In this document: positions 18,361 to 27,340 of the stretch, piece after piece
How positions within the stretch are numbered: the first letter of the stretch is position 1
Layout: the number at the start of each line of letters is the position of its first letter
Source: Rhizobium sp. CG5
GTDB taxonomy: Bacteria > Pseudomonadota > Alphaproteobacteria > Rhizobiales > Rhizobiaceae
Reading direction: 5' to 3'
Length of the DNA stretch: 64,000 nt
NCBI RefSeq assembly: GCF_023701945.1
Contig: NZ_JABAEF010000004.1
Location: forward strand, 62,001 to 126,000
Position numbers and translations under genes: made by a program
Notes under the pieces: generated by a model
The model's database searches: none
Told to the model about the DNA's origin: nothing
What the model saw: only the letters and a program-made list of their open reading frames with translations

Positions 18361-19179
18361 ATGGCAGAGACCGACAGCCCCGCCACCCTCAAGGCATTCG
18401 AAGAACGGCTTATGGACGTGTCGGAAAACCTGCCGAAACGGCTGCGGCAATGCGCCGATTACGTTGCCGCCAACAAGGATCGCATTGCCGTGTCGACGGT
18501 GGCGGAGATGGCCGACGGGGCGGGCGTACAGCCCTCCGCCTTCATGCGCTTCTGCCAGATCCTTGGCTTTTCCGGCTTTTCGGAGATGCAGCGCCTGTTT
18601 CGCGAATCCTATGTCGGCGGCTGGCCGGACTATACGACGCGCCTGCATCACCTGCGTGAAAAGGCGGAAGGCAGTCCGTCCGCGCTGCTCGCCGAATTCG
18701 TCGAGGCCGGCCGGACCTCGCTGGAGGGCCTGCTCAAGACCATCGATCCGCCGGTGCTGGAACAGGCGGTGCAGCTGCTGTCCGGTGCCCAGATGATCCA
18801 TATTATCGGCCTGCGGCGCTCGTTCCCGGTCGCCAGCTACATGGCCTATGCCTTTGAAAAGATGAATGTCCCGGCCATGCTGCACAGTGCCGTCGGCAAG
18901 CTCGAAAACCATCACGCGATCCGGCCCGGCGACGTGCTTCTGGCCATTACCTTCTCGCCCTATTCCAGCGAGACGATCGACCTGGTGGAAACCGTCTCGG
19001 CCCGCGGCATTCCCGTGGTCGCCGTGACCGATACGATCGTCAGCCCGATGCGCAAGTTCGGCGCGATCACGCTCTCCGTTTCCGAGGTCGATTTCGGCGC
19101 CTTCCGGTCGCTGTCAGCCACTCTCTGTCTGGCCATCGCCCTGTCGGTGGCGGTGGGAACGGCGCGTCAAGAAGATTGA
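18361..19179 (+). CDS. iolR: IolR, RpiR-family repressor of inositol catabolism
   Basis: A 272-residue cytosolic regulator: N-terminal RpiR-type helix-turn-helix at about 15-80 (the recognition part near VAEMADGAGVQPSAFMRFCQ) and a C-terminal SIS sugar-phosphate-binding domain at about 120-260, with HIIGLRRSFPVASYM and ITFSPYSSETIDLV as the binding loops. Family knowledge: it represses iol genes until an inositol breakdown intermediate, likely a phosphorylated late product, releases it. AAGGAC precedes the ATG at 18361. The GGAA-N6-TTCC site just upstream suggests autoregulation. Confidence 0.9.
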   Translation: MAETDSPATLKAFEERLMDVSENLPKRLRQCADYVAANKDRIAVSTVAEMADGAGVQPSAFMRFCQILGFSGFSEMQRLFRESYVGGWPDYTTRLHHLREKAEGSPSALLAEFVEAGRTSLEGLLKTIDPPVLEQAVQLLSGAQMIHIIGLRRSFPVASYMAYAFEKMNVPAMLHSAVGKLENHHAIRPGDVLLAITFSPYSSETIDLVETVSARGIPVVAVTDTIVSPMRKFGAITLSVSEVDFGAFRSLSATLCLAIALSVAVGTARQED

Positions 19180-19205
19180 ATATTTGTATTGAAAGAGATA
19201 AAAAT

Positions 19206-19219
19206 AGAATTTATAGTCC
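19206..19219. promoter_or_regulatory. Possible degenerate IolR site before iolC
   Basis: AGAATTTATAGTCC keeps six of eight positions of GGAA-N6-TTCC with the right spacing, 97 bases before the iolC start. Plausible because iolC is an IolR target in S. meliloti, but the match is weak. Confidence 0.3.
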
Positions 19220-19315
19220 ATATTCAGAACGTGTAGAACGGCCAGCGGGAGAGGTGGGCCGTTTGTGACAAGGGGATTGCGGGTAAAAAACGCTATCGCC
19301 GCCAGGGAGGACATC

Positions 19316-21238
19316 TTGACGCAACTCGATCTGATCACGATCGGCCGATCGTCCGTGGACCTGTACGGGGCCCAGGTAGGCGGGCGTCTGGAGGATATGG
19401 CCTCCTTCAACAAATACATTGGCGGCTCGCCCACCAATATCGCCGCCGGCACGGCCCGGCTCGGCCTCAAATCGGCACTCATCACCCGGGTCGGCAACGA
19501 ACATATGGGCCGCTTCATCCGCGAGCAGTTGGTACGCGAAGGCGTCGATATGCGCGGCGTGGTCACCGACAACGAGCGTCTGACCGCTTTGGTGCTGCTC
19601 GGCATCCGCGACCAGAGCCAGTTTCCGCTGATCTTCTACCGCGAAAACTGTGCCGACATGGCGCTGTGCGAAGACGATATCGATCCGGATTTCGTGGCGG
19701 AGGCCCGCTGCATCTGCGTCACCGGCACCCATCTGTCCCATCCCCGCACCGAAGCCGCCGTCCTGAAGGCGCTGAAGCTTGCCCGTGCCAACGGCGCCCG
19801 CACCGCGCTCGACATCGACTACCGTCCCAACCTCTGGGGCCTGGCCGGCCATGGCGATGGCGAAAGCCGTTTCATCGAATCGCAGCAGGTGACGGCAAAG
19901 CTGCAATCGACCCTGCACCGGTTCGATCTGATCGTCGGAACGGAAGAGGAATTCCATATTGCCGGCGGTTCGACCAATACCATCGAGGCGCTGAAAGCGG
20001 TGCGCGGCGTGTCGGCCGCCACGCTGGTGTGCAAGCGCGGCCCGATGGGCGCCGTGGTGTTCGAGGGCGATATTCCGGCAAGTCTCGATGATGGACAGAC
20101 CGGTCAGGGTTTCCCCATCGAGGTTTTCAACGTGCTGGGTGCCGGCGACGGATTCATGTCCGGCCTGCTCAAGGGCTGGCTGACGGGTGAGGACTGGCCG
20201 ACCAGCCTGAAATTCGCCAATGCCTGCGGCGCATTCGCCGTCTCCCGCCACGGCTGCACACCCGCCTATCCAAGCTGGGAGGAGCTGCAATATTTCTTCC
20301 GCACCGGCATTCGCGACAAGGCGCTGCGCAAGGACAAGGCGCTGGAACAGGTGCACTGGTCGACCAACCGCACCGGCGACTGGCCCGAGATGCGGGTCTT
20401 TGCCTTCGATCACCGCATGCAGCTGGAAGCCATGGCCGAAGAGGCCGGCGCCGATCTCGGCCGCATCGACCGGTTCAAGAGCCTCTGCCTGAAAGCGACC
20501 CTCCAGGTCTCGGCCAATCGCCCCGGCTATGGCATCCTGTGCGATGGCCGGCTGGGGCGCGACACGCTCTACAAGGCAACCGGCACGGGCCTGTGGATCG
20601 GCCGTCCCGTCGAATGGCCGGGTTCGCGCCCGCTGGCGCTGGAGCCGGAGATTGGCCCGGATTTCGGCGGCCTCAGCGAATGGCCGGTCGACAATGTCGT
20701 CAAGGTGCTCTGTTTTTATCATCCGGACGATGACGTCGCGATGCGGGCCGACCAGGAAGCAACCGTGAGCCGGCTCTATGCGGCGGCCCGACGCAATCGG
20801 CTGGAAATGCTGTTGGAGGTCATCCCCTCCAAGGTGGGACCGACCGACGACGACACGGTGGCGCAGATCATCGAGCGTTTCTACGAGATCGGCATCTATC
20901 CCGATTGGTGGAAACTCGAGCCGATGAAAACCGAGGCCTCCTGGGCCAATGCCTGTGCGGCGATTTCCAGGAACGATCCCTATACGCGCGGCATCGTCGT
21001 CCTAGGCCTCGATGCGCCGGCGGCCGACCTGGAAGAGAGCTTTGCAACGGCGGCCCGCTTCGATCTGGTCAAGGGGTTCGCGGTCGGTCGCACCATTTTC
21101 GGTGAGGCTGCTCGGCGCTGGCTGTCAGGCGACATCTCCGACGATCAGGCTGTCGCCGACATGGCCCGCAAATATCAGGATCTATGCACCGTCTGGGATC
21201 GTGCCCGCGCCGGTGCCGCACAAGGAAAAGACGCATGA
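19316..21238 (+). CDS. iolC: IolC, 5-dehydro-2-deoxygluconokinase fused to a DUF2090 aldolase-like domain
   Basis: Two domains in 640 residues. Residues 1 to about 320 are a PfkB-family kinase (GGSPTNIAAGTARLG near 36, and the signature LGAGDGFMSG near 273-282) that phosphorylates 5-dehydro-2-deoxygluconate. From about 340 to the end lies DUF2090, a TIM-barrel domain related to class I aldolases (VFAFDHRMQ, then FYEIGIYPDWWKLEP). It may perform the next, IolJ-like cleavage; that is inference, though no separate iolJ is seen here. A TTG at 19316 preceded by GGGAGG at a five-base distance is preferred to a GTG at 19265. Its stop overlaps iolD (ATGA). Confidence 0.9.
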   Translation: MTQLDLITIGRSSVDLYGAQVGGRLEDMASFNKYIGGSPTNIAAGTARLGLKSALITRVGNEHMGRFIREQLVREGVDMRGVVTDNERLTALVLLGIRDQSQFPLIFYRENCADMALCEDDIDPDFVAEARCICVTGTHLSHPRTEAAVLKALKLARANGARTALDIDYRPNLWGLAGHGDGESRFIESQQVTAKLQSTLHRFDLIVGTEEEFHIAGGSTNTIEALKAVRGVSAATLVCKRGPMGAVVFEGDIPASLDDGQTGQGFPIEVFNVLGAGDGFMSGLLKGWLTGEDWPTSLKFANACGAFAVSRHGCTPAYPSWEELQYFFRTGIRDKALRKDKALEQVHWSTNRTGDWPEMRVFAFDHRMQLEAMAEEAGADLGRIDRFKSLCLKATLQVSANRPGYGILCDGRLGRDTLYKATGTGLWIGRPVEWPGSRPLALEPEIGPDFGGLSEWPVDNVVKVLCFYHPDDDVAMRADQEATVSRLYAAARRNRLEMLLEVIPSKVGPTDDDTVAQIIERFYEIGIYPDWWKLEPMKTEASWANACAAISRNDPYTRGIVVLGLDAPAADLEESFATAARFDLVKGFAVGRTIFGEAARRWLSGDISDDQAVADMARKYQDLCTVWDRARAGAAQGKDA

Positions 21239-23058
21239 AAACGGTCCGATTGACGGCCGCGCAGGCCATGATGCGCTATCTGATGAACCAGTTCAACGAA
21301 GAGGGCGAACCCTTCATCGCCGGCATGTGGGCGATCTTCGGCCACGGCAATGTTGCCGGCATCGGCGAGGCGCTCTACGGCGTACGGGACGAATTCCAGA
21401 CCTTTCGCGGCCAGAACGAACAGTCGATGGCCCATGCGGCGATCGCCTATACCAAGCAGCTCGGCCGCAAGCGCGCCATGGCGGTGACCTCGTCCATCGG
21501 TCCGGGTGCCGCCAATATGATCACCGCGGCCGCGCTTGCCCATGTCAATCGCTTGCCCGTGCTGCTGGTGCCCGGCGACGTCTTTGCCGACCGCGGCCCG
21601 GATCCGGTCCTGCAACAGCTCGAGGATTTCAACGACGGCGCCATGACGGTCAACGACTGCTTCCGCCCCGTCAGCCGCTATTTCGATCGCATCATGCGGC
21701 CCGAACATCTGCTGACCGCACTGCCGCGGGCTTTGCGGACCCTGACTGATCCGGCTGATTGCGGCCCGGTGACGCTGGCCTTCTGCCAGGATGTCCAGGC
21801 CGAGGCCTACGACTATCCCGAGAGCTTCTTTGCCAGAAAGATCTGGCATCGCCGCCAGCCCCGCCCCGATGAGCGCGAACTGGCAGCGGCCGTCGAGGCC
21901 CTGAAGGCTGCCAGACATCCGGTCATCGTCGCCGGCGGCGGCGTGCATTTCGCCGGCGCCTGCGACACGCTGAAAGCCTTTGTCGAAAAACACGATATTC
22001 CTGTTGTCGAGACCCAGGCCGGCAAATCGGCGCTCGCCTGGGACCACAAGGCCAATTTCGGCCCGGTCGGCGTGACCGGTGCGTCGAGCGCCAATGCGGT
22101 CTGCGAAAACGCCGATCTGGTGATCGGCGTCGGCACGCGGTTCCAGGATTTCACCACCGGCTCCTGGTCGCTGTTCCGCAATCCCGAGCGCCGCATCCTG
22201 GCGCTCAATGTCCAGGCCTATGACAGCGCCAAGCATGAGGCGATCCCGCTGGTCTGCGATGCCAAGGTGGGCCTTGAACTCATCAGCGCCGCACTCGGCG
22301 ATTTTCGGTTTGCCGCTGCCGACGCCAGCCTCAAGGCGGGCTGGTTCGAGAAGGCCGATGCCGTCACCGCCCCGCCTGGGGATGGCAACAGCCTGCCGAC
22401 CGACATGCAGGTCATTGGCGCGGTGCAACGCGCCTCGCGCGACAACACCGTCGTCATGTGCGCGGCCGGCACCATGCCCGGCGAATTGCACCAGCTGTGG
22501 AAGGCCAAGCTGCCGCTCTCCTATCACATGGAATACGGTTTCTCCTGCATGGGCTACGAGATCGCCGGCGGCCTTGGCATCAAGATGGCGGAACCGCATC
22601 GCGACGTGATCGTCATGGTCGGCGATGGCTCCTACATGATGATGAACTCGGAACTGGCGACATCCGTCGCCATGGGTCTGAAGATCACCGTCGTCATCAC
22701 CGACAATCGCGGCTACGGCTGCATCAACCGGCTGCAGATGGCAACCGGCGGTGCCGAGTTCAACAATCTCTACGCCCATACCAATCTCGATAGCCCGCCG
22801 CCGATCGACTTTGCCGCCCATGCCGCGTCGATGGGCGCCAATGCCGTGAAAGTCGGCTCGATCGCCGAGCTTGAAAAGGCGTTGGAGGCGGCCCGCGAGG
22901 CCACCGCTACCACCGTCGTGGTCATCGATACCGATCCCTATCCGGTTCCCGATGCCGGTGGCCACTGGTGGGATGTCCCGGTGCCGGAGGTCTCGGCCCG
23001 CGCCCAAGTCAACGAAGCCCGTACGCGCTACGAGGCGGCACGCAAGGAAAGACGCTAG
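21235..23058 (+). CDS. iolD: IolD, 3D-(3,5/4)-trihydroxycyclohexane-1,2-dione hydrolase
   Basis: Opens the cyclohexane ring of the inositol intermediate to give 5-deoxy-D-glucuronate. The 607-residue ThDP-dependent enzyme has the three usual domains: pyrimidine-binding ([18 protein letters not shown], with conserved [13 protein letters not shown]), a central domain with [10 protein letters not shown] near 236, and pyrophosphate-binding with [11 protein letters not shown] at 463 and the closing DNRGYG Asn. ATG at 21235 follows AAGGAAAAG and overlaps the iolC stop by four bases. iolE follows at once. Confidence 0.94.
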   Translation: MKTVRLTAAQAMMRYLMNQFNEEGEPFIAGMWAIFGHGNVAGIGEALYGVRDEFQTFRGQNEQSMAHAAIAYTKQLGRKRAMAVTSSIGPGAANMITAAALAHVNRLPVLLVPGDVFADRGPDPVLQQLEDFNDGAMTVNDCFRPVSRYFDRIMRPEHLLTALPRALRTLTDPADCGPVTLAFCQDVQAEAYDYPESFFARKIWHRRQPRPDERELAAAVEALKAARHPVIVAGGGVHFAGACDTLKAFVEKHDIPVVETQAGKSALAWDHKANFGPVGVTGASSANAVCENADLVIGVGTRFQDFTTGSWSLFRNPERRILALNVQAYDSAKHEAIPLVCDAKVGLELISAALGDFRFAAADASLKAGWFEKADAVTAPPGDGNSLPTDMQVIGAVQRASRDNTVVMCAAGTMPGELHQLWKAKLPLSYHMEYGFSCMGYEIAGGLGIKMAEPHRDVIVMVGDGSYMMMNSELATSVAMGLKITVVITDNRGYGCINRLQMATGGAEFNNLYAHTNLDSPPPIDFAAHAASMGANAVKVGSIAELEKALEAAREATATTVVVIDTDPYPVPDAGGHWWDVPVPEVSARAQVNEARTRYEAARKERR

Positions 23059-23059
23059 C

Positions 23060-23965
23060 ATGATCCTCTACGGCACAAACCCCATTGCCTGGTCCAATGA
23101 CGACGACCGCACGCTCGGCGCCCATATCAGCCTTGAGCAATGCCTGGACGAAACCGCCCGGATCGGCTTCGACGGCATCGAGAAGGGCCACAAGTTTCCG
23201 ACCGATCCCGCCGGTCTCAAGGCCGTGCTCGAGCCCCGTGGCCTGCGGTTCGTCTCCGGCTGGCATTCGCTCAACCTGCTGACCCAGTCGATCGAGGCCG
23301 AAAAGGCCGCCATGCAGCCGGCGCTCGACCTTCTGAAGGCCATGGGCTGCAAGGTCATCATCGTCTGCGAAACCTCCAATGCCATCCACGGCAATGACGA
23401 TAGGGCCGTCAACGACCGGCCGCGCCTCGCCGATGACCAATGGGCAAGCTTCGGTGCCGGCGTCGAGGCCCTGGCCGAATTCTCCGCGTCGCAGGGCATC
23501 TCGCTCGTCTATCACCACCACATGGGCACGGTGGTCGAGAGCGAAGACGAGATCGACAAATTGATGGCCCATACGGGACCGCACGCAAAACTGCTGCTCG
23601 ACACCGGCCATTGCCTGTTCGGTGGCGGCAATCCGGAACGCGCCGCCCGCAACCACATGGGCCGCGTCGGCCATATCCATGCCAAGAACATCCGCCCGGC
23701 GATTGCCGCTGAAGTTCGCAGCGAAGGCCTGTCCTTTCTTGAGGGCGTGCGCCGCGGCGTCTTTACCGTGCCCGGCGATACCGAGGGTGGCGTCGATTTT
23801 CCGTCCGTGCTTAAAGTTGCCGCCGAACAAGGTTACCAGGGTTGGCTGGTGATCGAGGCCGAGCAGGACCCGGATGTGCGCAATCCGTTCGACTATCAGA
23901 GTCTCGGCCTGAAATCCCTCAAGGCGATGGCGCGCGCCGCAGGACTGGACAAGACAGGACCATGA
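23060..23965 (+). CDS. iolE: IolE, scyllo-inosose (inosose) dehydratase
   Basis: Dehydrates scyllo-inosose to the trihydroxycyclohexanedione used by IolD. The 301-residue xylose-isomerase-like TIM barrel starts [14 protein letters not shown]. It has [23 protein letters not shown] and HIHAKNIRP stretches that bring the metal-binding Glu, Asp, His and second Glu (near VIEAEQDP) together. The ATG at 23060 is one base after the iolD stop codon, and the stop overlaps the next small gene by four bases, so the operon is translationally coupled. Confidence 0.93.
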   Translation: MILYGTNPIAWSNDDDRTLGAHISLEQCLDETARIGFDGIEKGHKFPTDPAGLKAVLEPRGLRFVSGWHSLNLLTQSIEAEKAAMQPALDLLKAMGCKVIIVCETSNAIHGNDDRAVNDRPRLADDQWASFGAGVEALAEFSASQGISLVYHHHMGTVVESEDEIDKLMAHTGPHAKLLLDTGHCLFGGGNPERAARNHMGRVGHIHAKNIRPAIAAEVRSEGLSFLEGVRRGVFTVPGDTEGGVDFPSVLKVAAEQGYQGWLVIEAEQDPDVRNPFDYQSLGLKSLKAMARAAGLDKTGP

Positions 23966-24177
23966 AATTCTTCGATCCGGACCACCCCTTCCTGCGGCCG
24001 CTCTGGCGCCGCATCGTTATCGTCGTGGCCACTTTGGCCTGGGCGGGGGTCGAGTTCATGAACGGCGCGATCGGCTGGGGCTTCGTGTTCCTGGCCGCCG
24101 CCCTTTACTGCGGCCTGCACTTCTTCGTGGTGTCGCGGCCGAAGCAGGACGATACGACGGGAGGCGCAGACGAATGA
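23962..24177 (+). CDS. Small two-segment membrane protein of the iol operon (DUF3329-like)
   Basis: A 71-residue protein with ATGA overlaps to both iolE and iolB, so it is surely co-expressed with them. [15 protein letters not shown] at the start is followed by two hydrophobic segments (about 17-33 and 37-56) and a hydrophilic tail, suggesting a small inner-membrane hairpin. It recalls DUF3329 proteins seen at other rhizobial loci, an identification from memory. Function unknown; transporter accessory or membrane tethering of iol enzymes are only guesses. Confidence 0.75.
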   Translation: MKFFDPDHPFLRPLWRRIVIVVATLAWAGVEFMNGAIGWGFVFLAAALYCGLHFFVVSRPKQDDTTGGADE

Positions 24178-24983
24178 CGGATCTGTTGAGGAAACCGACG
24201 GCTACAAGCGGCAAGGTGCACGACATCACGCCGCAAAGCGCCGGCTGGGGTTATGTCGGCTTTGGTCTTTACAAGTTGAAAGCCGGTGAAACGGCAGCGG
24301 AAGCAACCGGCGAGACCGAGGTCATCCTCGTGCTGGTCGAGGGCAAGGCCGAGCTTTCAGGTGGGGACAAGCGCTTCGGCGAACTCGGCGATCGCATGAA
24401 CGTCTTCGAGCGCAAGCCGCCGCATTGCGTCTATATCCCCGCCGGTGCCGACTGGACGGCAACCGCCACCACCGACTGCACGCTGGCCGTCTGCACCGCA
24501 CCGGCCATGCCCGGTCGTGAAGCTGCGATCATCGGGCCGGCCGGCATCACGCTCACCGAGCGCGGCAAGGGCGCCAATACGCGCTACATTTTCCCGATTG
24601 CCATGGAAGAGCGCGACGTCGCCGACAGCCTGCTGGTGACCGAAGTGTTCACGCCATCCGGCAATTGGTCGTCCTATCCGCCCCATCGTCATGACGAGGA
24701 TAACTTTCCCGACATGACCTATCTCGAGGAAAGCTATTATCACCGCCTCAACCCGGATCAGGGTTTCGGTTTCCAGCGTGTCTTTACCGAAGACGGATCG
24801 CTGGATGAGACCATGGCGGTGTCGAGCGGCGATGTCGTGCTGGTGCCCAAGGGCCATCATCCCTGCGGTGCGCCCTATGGCTATGACATGTATTACCTGA
24901 ACGTCATGGCCGGTCCTTTGCGCAAATGGCGGTTCCAGAACCATCCAGATCACGACTGGATTTTCAAACGCGACAATCCCTAA
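24174..24983 (+). CDS. iolB: IolB, 5-deoxy-glucuronate isomerase
   Basis: Isomerises 5-deoxy-D-glucuronate to 5-dehydro-2-deoxy-D-gluconate, the substrate of IolC. A 269-residue bicupin: the second cupin carries PPHRHDEDN at about 168-176 and the later KGHHPCGAPYGYDMYYLNVMAG, split as KGHHPCGAPYG and YDMYYLNVMAG, which is the metal site and conserved C-terminal signature of the KduI/IolB family. The start overlaps the preceding stop by four bases. It ends the tight part of the operon; 54 bases separate it from the next oxidoreductase gene. Confidence 0.94.
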   Translation: MTDLLRKPTATSGKVHDITPQSAGWGYVGFGLYKLKAGETAAEATGETEVILVLVEGKAELSGGDKRFGELGDRMNVFERKPPHCVYIPAGADWTATATTDCTLAVCTAPAMPGREAAIIGPAGITLTERGKGANTRYIFPIAMEERDVADSLLVTEVFTPSGNWSSYPPHRHDEDNFPDMTYLEESYYHRLNPDQGFGFQRVFTEDGSLDETMAVSSGDVVLVPKGHHPCGAPYGYDMYYLNVMAGPLRKWRFQNHPDHDWIFKRDNP

Positions 24984-25037
24984 GGCCGATAGCGGTCCGG
25001 GACGCAATTTAAGATAGAATGACTCTGGGAGGGGTTC

Positions 25038-26156
25038 ATGGCAGGTTTGGGCATCGGGCTGATCGGCACCGGTTATATGGGCAAGTGCCATGCGCTGGCA
25101 TGGAATTCGGTCTCAAGCGTCTTCGGTGATGTGGAGCGGCCGCGGTTGATCACGCTGGCCGAGGTCAATGCCGATCTGGCGGCGACGAAAGCGCAGGAGC
25201 TTGGCTTCTCGACATCGACGGGTCACTGGCAGGACCTGCTGGAGAATCCGGCTATCGATGTGATCTCCGTGACCACGCCCAATGCCTTTCATGCCGAGAT
25301 GGCCATTGCCGCTCTCGAAGCCGGCAAGCATGTCTGGTGCGAAAAGCCGATGGCGCCGGCACTCGCCGATGCGGTCGTCATGCGCGACGCTGCCGCAGGC
25401 TCCGGCAAGGTGGCGGCCATGGGCTACAACTATATCCAGAACCCGATGATCCGCCGCATGAAGCAGCTGATCGATGACGGCGCGATCGGCGCGGTCAATC
25501 ACGTCCGCGTCGAGATGGACGAGGATTTTATGGCCGATCCTTCGGCGCTGTTCTACTGGAAGAGCGAGGCGTCTTCCGGCTATGGCGCCCTCGACGATTT
25601 CGCCGTGCATCCCCTGTCGCTGCTGTTCACGCTGTTCGGCCATGTCGAGGCGGTGGTTGCGGATATGGGCAAACCCTATGCGACCCGCCCGTTGAAGGAC
25701 GGCGGCACGCGAGAGGTTGAAAACCACGATATCGCCAGCGTGCTGCTGCGGCTTGAGGGCAACATATCGGCGGTGCTGATGGCCAATCGCTCCGCCTGGG
25801 GCCGCAAGGGCCGCATCGCCCTGCAGATCTTCGGCGCGGCCGGCTCCATCCTGTTCGACCAGGAGCGGATGAACGAATTCGAGATTTATCGCACCGGCGA
25901 GGCCGGCAGCGAGCAGGGTTTTGCCAGGGTGCTGGCCGCCCCCGCGCACAGGCCCTATGACCGCTTCATCCCGGCGCCCGGCCATGGCCTGGGTTTCAAC
26001 GACCTGAAGATCATCGAGTGCCGCGAACTGATCGGCGCGATCGCCGGCGACAGAGCGCACCTGATCGATTTCGAGCAGGGCCTGCGCATCGAGCGCAGCG
26101 TCCATGCTATGGCCCGCTCCTTTACAGAGCAGCGCTGGGTCGAGGTTTCCGCCTGA
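25038..26156 (+). CDS. iolY: Gfo/Idh/MocA oxidoreductase, IolY-like
   Basis: A 372-residue NAD(P)-dependent dehydrogenase: IGLIGTGYMGKCHALAW at 6-22 binds the nucleotide, VWCEKPM gives the EKP motif near 109, and YGALDDFAVHPLSLLFTLFG holds the likely catalytic Asp-His pair. An oxidoreductase of this type, called IolY, is part of the IolR regulon in S. meliloti and sits next to iolRCDEB there. The substrate is probably an inositol isomer (scyllo- or D-chiro-type) or a related sugar, which the sequence cannot settle. GGGAGGGG before the ATG is a strong ribosome-binding site. Confidence 0.75.
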   Translation: MAGLGIGLIGTGYMGKCHALAWNSVSSVFGDVERPRLITLAEVNADLAATKAQELGFSTSTGHWQDLLENPAIDVISVTTPNAFHAEMAIAALEAGKHVWCEKPMAPALADAVVMRDAAAGSGKVAAMGYNYIQNPMIRRMKQLIDDGAIGAVNHVRVEMDEDFMADPSALFYWKSEASSGYGALDDFAVHPLSLLFTLFGHVEAVVADMGKPYATRPLKDGGTREVENHDIASVLLRLEGNISAVLMANRSAWGRKGRIALQIFGAAGSILFDQERMNEFEIYRTGEAGSEQGFARVLAAPAHRPYDRFIPAPGHGLGFNDLKIIECRELIGAIAGDRAHLIDFEQGLRIERSVHAMARSFTEQRWVEVSA

Positions 26157-26163
26157 CGAACGG

Positions 26164-27180
26164 TTAGTTGGAAGCGGCCCGGCGGAACCGGACATATCGG
26201 TCGCCGAGCCCCGGCGACAGGCGATCGACCAGCGGCAGGCATTGCGCGAAGACAGCCGACAGATCCGTCGTTCGGCCGATGGCCTCGGCAATCCCCGGCA
26301 CGTCGGCATCGTATCTCTGCGGCTCGGCCATGACCTTGCGCAGGAACGTGCCAAGGGCGATCCGGGCATTCATCGCCTTTGCGCTCTGCCGCATGGCCGG
26401 GGTGAGCGGCAGGAAATTGGCTTCCAGGAAACAGTCGACATCAATGTAACGGAGCAGAGCGGCGTAGTGTTCGGCTTCGTCGCGAAGGCCGACCTGTCGA
26501 TACAGCAATGCCTTGGTATCGGTCAGGCTCTGTCCTTTGGCCCAGCGCCCCAGATCGTAGCGATAGAGCGTGGCGGGATCGTAGAGCACCCGGCCGGAGG
26601 CAATCAGCGCAAAGGAAAGGGACCAGTCGCAGTAGCCGCCCCGCGTCGGATGATGGTCGACGAACAGTCGGGAGAGATCGCGAAACGGTTCGGTCCGGTA
26701 AAGGCTGTAATAGATCGAATTGTTGCCCTGGGTCTTATCGTTATATTCCAGCAGCCGATCCCCGGCATCCGCGGACAGGATGGCGAAGCGCTCCGTCTGG
26801 AGGACGCCCTTCTCGACTGTCCAGATATGGGTTCGCGGACGCAGTGCAATCACGTCGGGGGCAAGTTCCGCAAGATCGGTTCGCGGCTCTCCGTCCAGCA
26901 GGTAGATCTCGTCATCGTCGCCCATCGGCATCAGGAACGGTGTCTCGACCTGCGCCAGGGCCGTCATATGATTGAGCAGGGCATCGTCGTTCGGCGGAAC
27001 CACATAGGTCATCCGCGCCGAGCAATGCTCAAACTGCCGGCGCTTTTCCGGGTCGCCGGAATTGTCCGACAAGATGAACCGGCAATCGGCTTTTTCCGCA
27101 TAGCGAAGCGCACTTTCGATGGCGCTGCGCGAGGCTTTGAAACTGCGGTTGCTGGGCATGAAAATGGACAGTTGCGTCAT
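26164..27180 (-). CDS. Glycosyltransferase family 2-like protein
   Basis: A 338-residue cytosolic protein with a GT-A start (LSIFMPSNRSFKASRSAIESAL), ILSDNSGDPEKR near 36 and an acidic GDDDE at 87-91 that could bind the metal-sugar nucleotide. The rest (YCDWSLSFALIASGRVLYD, many aromatic residues) is not a family I can name. It is convergent with the iol operon, whose stop is seven bases away, and divergent from the GT41 gene. A role in glycosylating a surface polymer or protein together with that neighbour is inference. Confidence 0.7.
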   Translation of the reverse strand: MTQLSIFMPSNRSFKASRSAIESALRYAEKADCRFILSDNSGDPEKRRQFEHCSARMTYVVPPNDDALLNHMTALAQVETPFLMPMGDDDEIYLLDGEPRTDLAELAPDVIALRPRTHIWTVEKGVLQTERFAILSADAGDRLLEYNDKTQGNNSIYYSLYRTEPFRDLSRLFVDHHPTRGGYCDWSLSFALIASGRVLYDPATLYRYDLGRWAKGQSLTDTKALLYRQVGLRDEAEHYAALLRYIDVDCFLEANFLPLTPAMRQSAKAMNARIALGTFLRKVMAEPQRYDADVPGIAEAIGRTTDLSAVFAQCLPLVDRLSPGLGDRYVRFRRAASN

Positions 27181-27340
27181 GGAGTTCCGGCTTGCCGAGA
27201 GGACGTCGTCGCATGTGATAGCGCGGCGCGGTTGACCCGAGCTTGCGTGATGGTCCTGATTTATCCAGCCCTGAACCAGTCTCTCCGTCTAACGAGGGAG
27301 AAATGGCCTTCAATTCATGTGTTTCAGGACGACGACCTGT

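Noticed and set aside
21175..23061. A 628-codon open frame antisense to iolD
   Set aside because: It mirrors iolD exactly, has low-complexity Gly/Asp/His-rich sequence and no recognisable domain or ribosome site; a GC-bias shadow.
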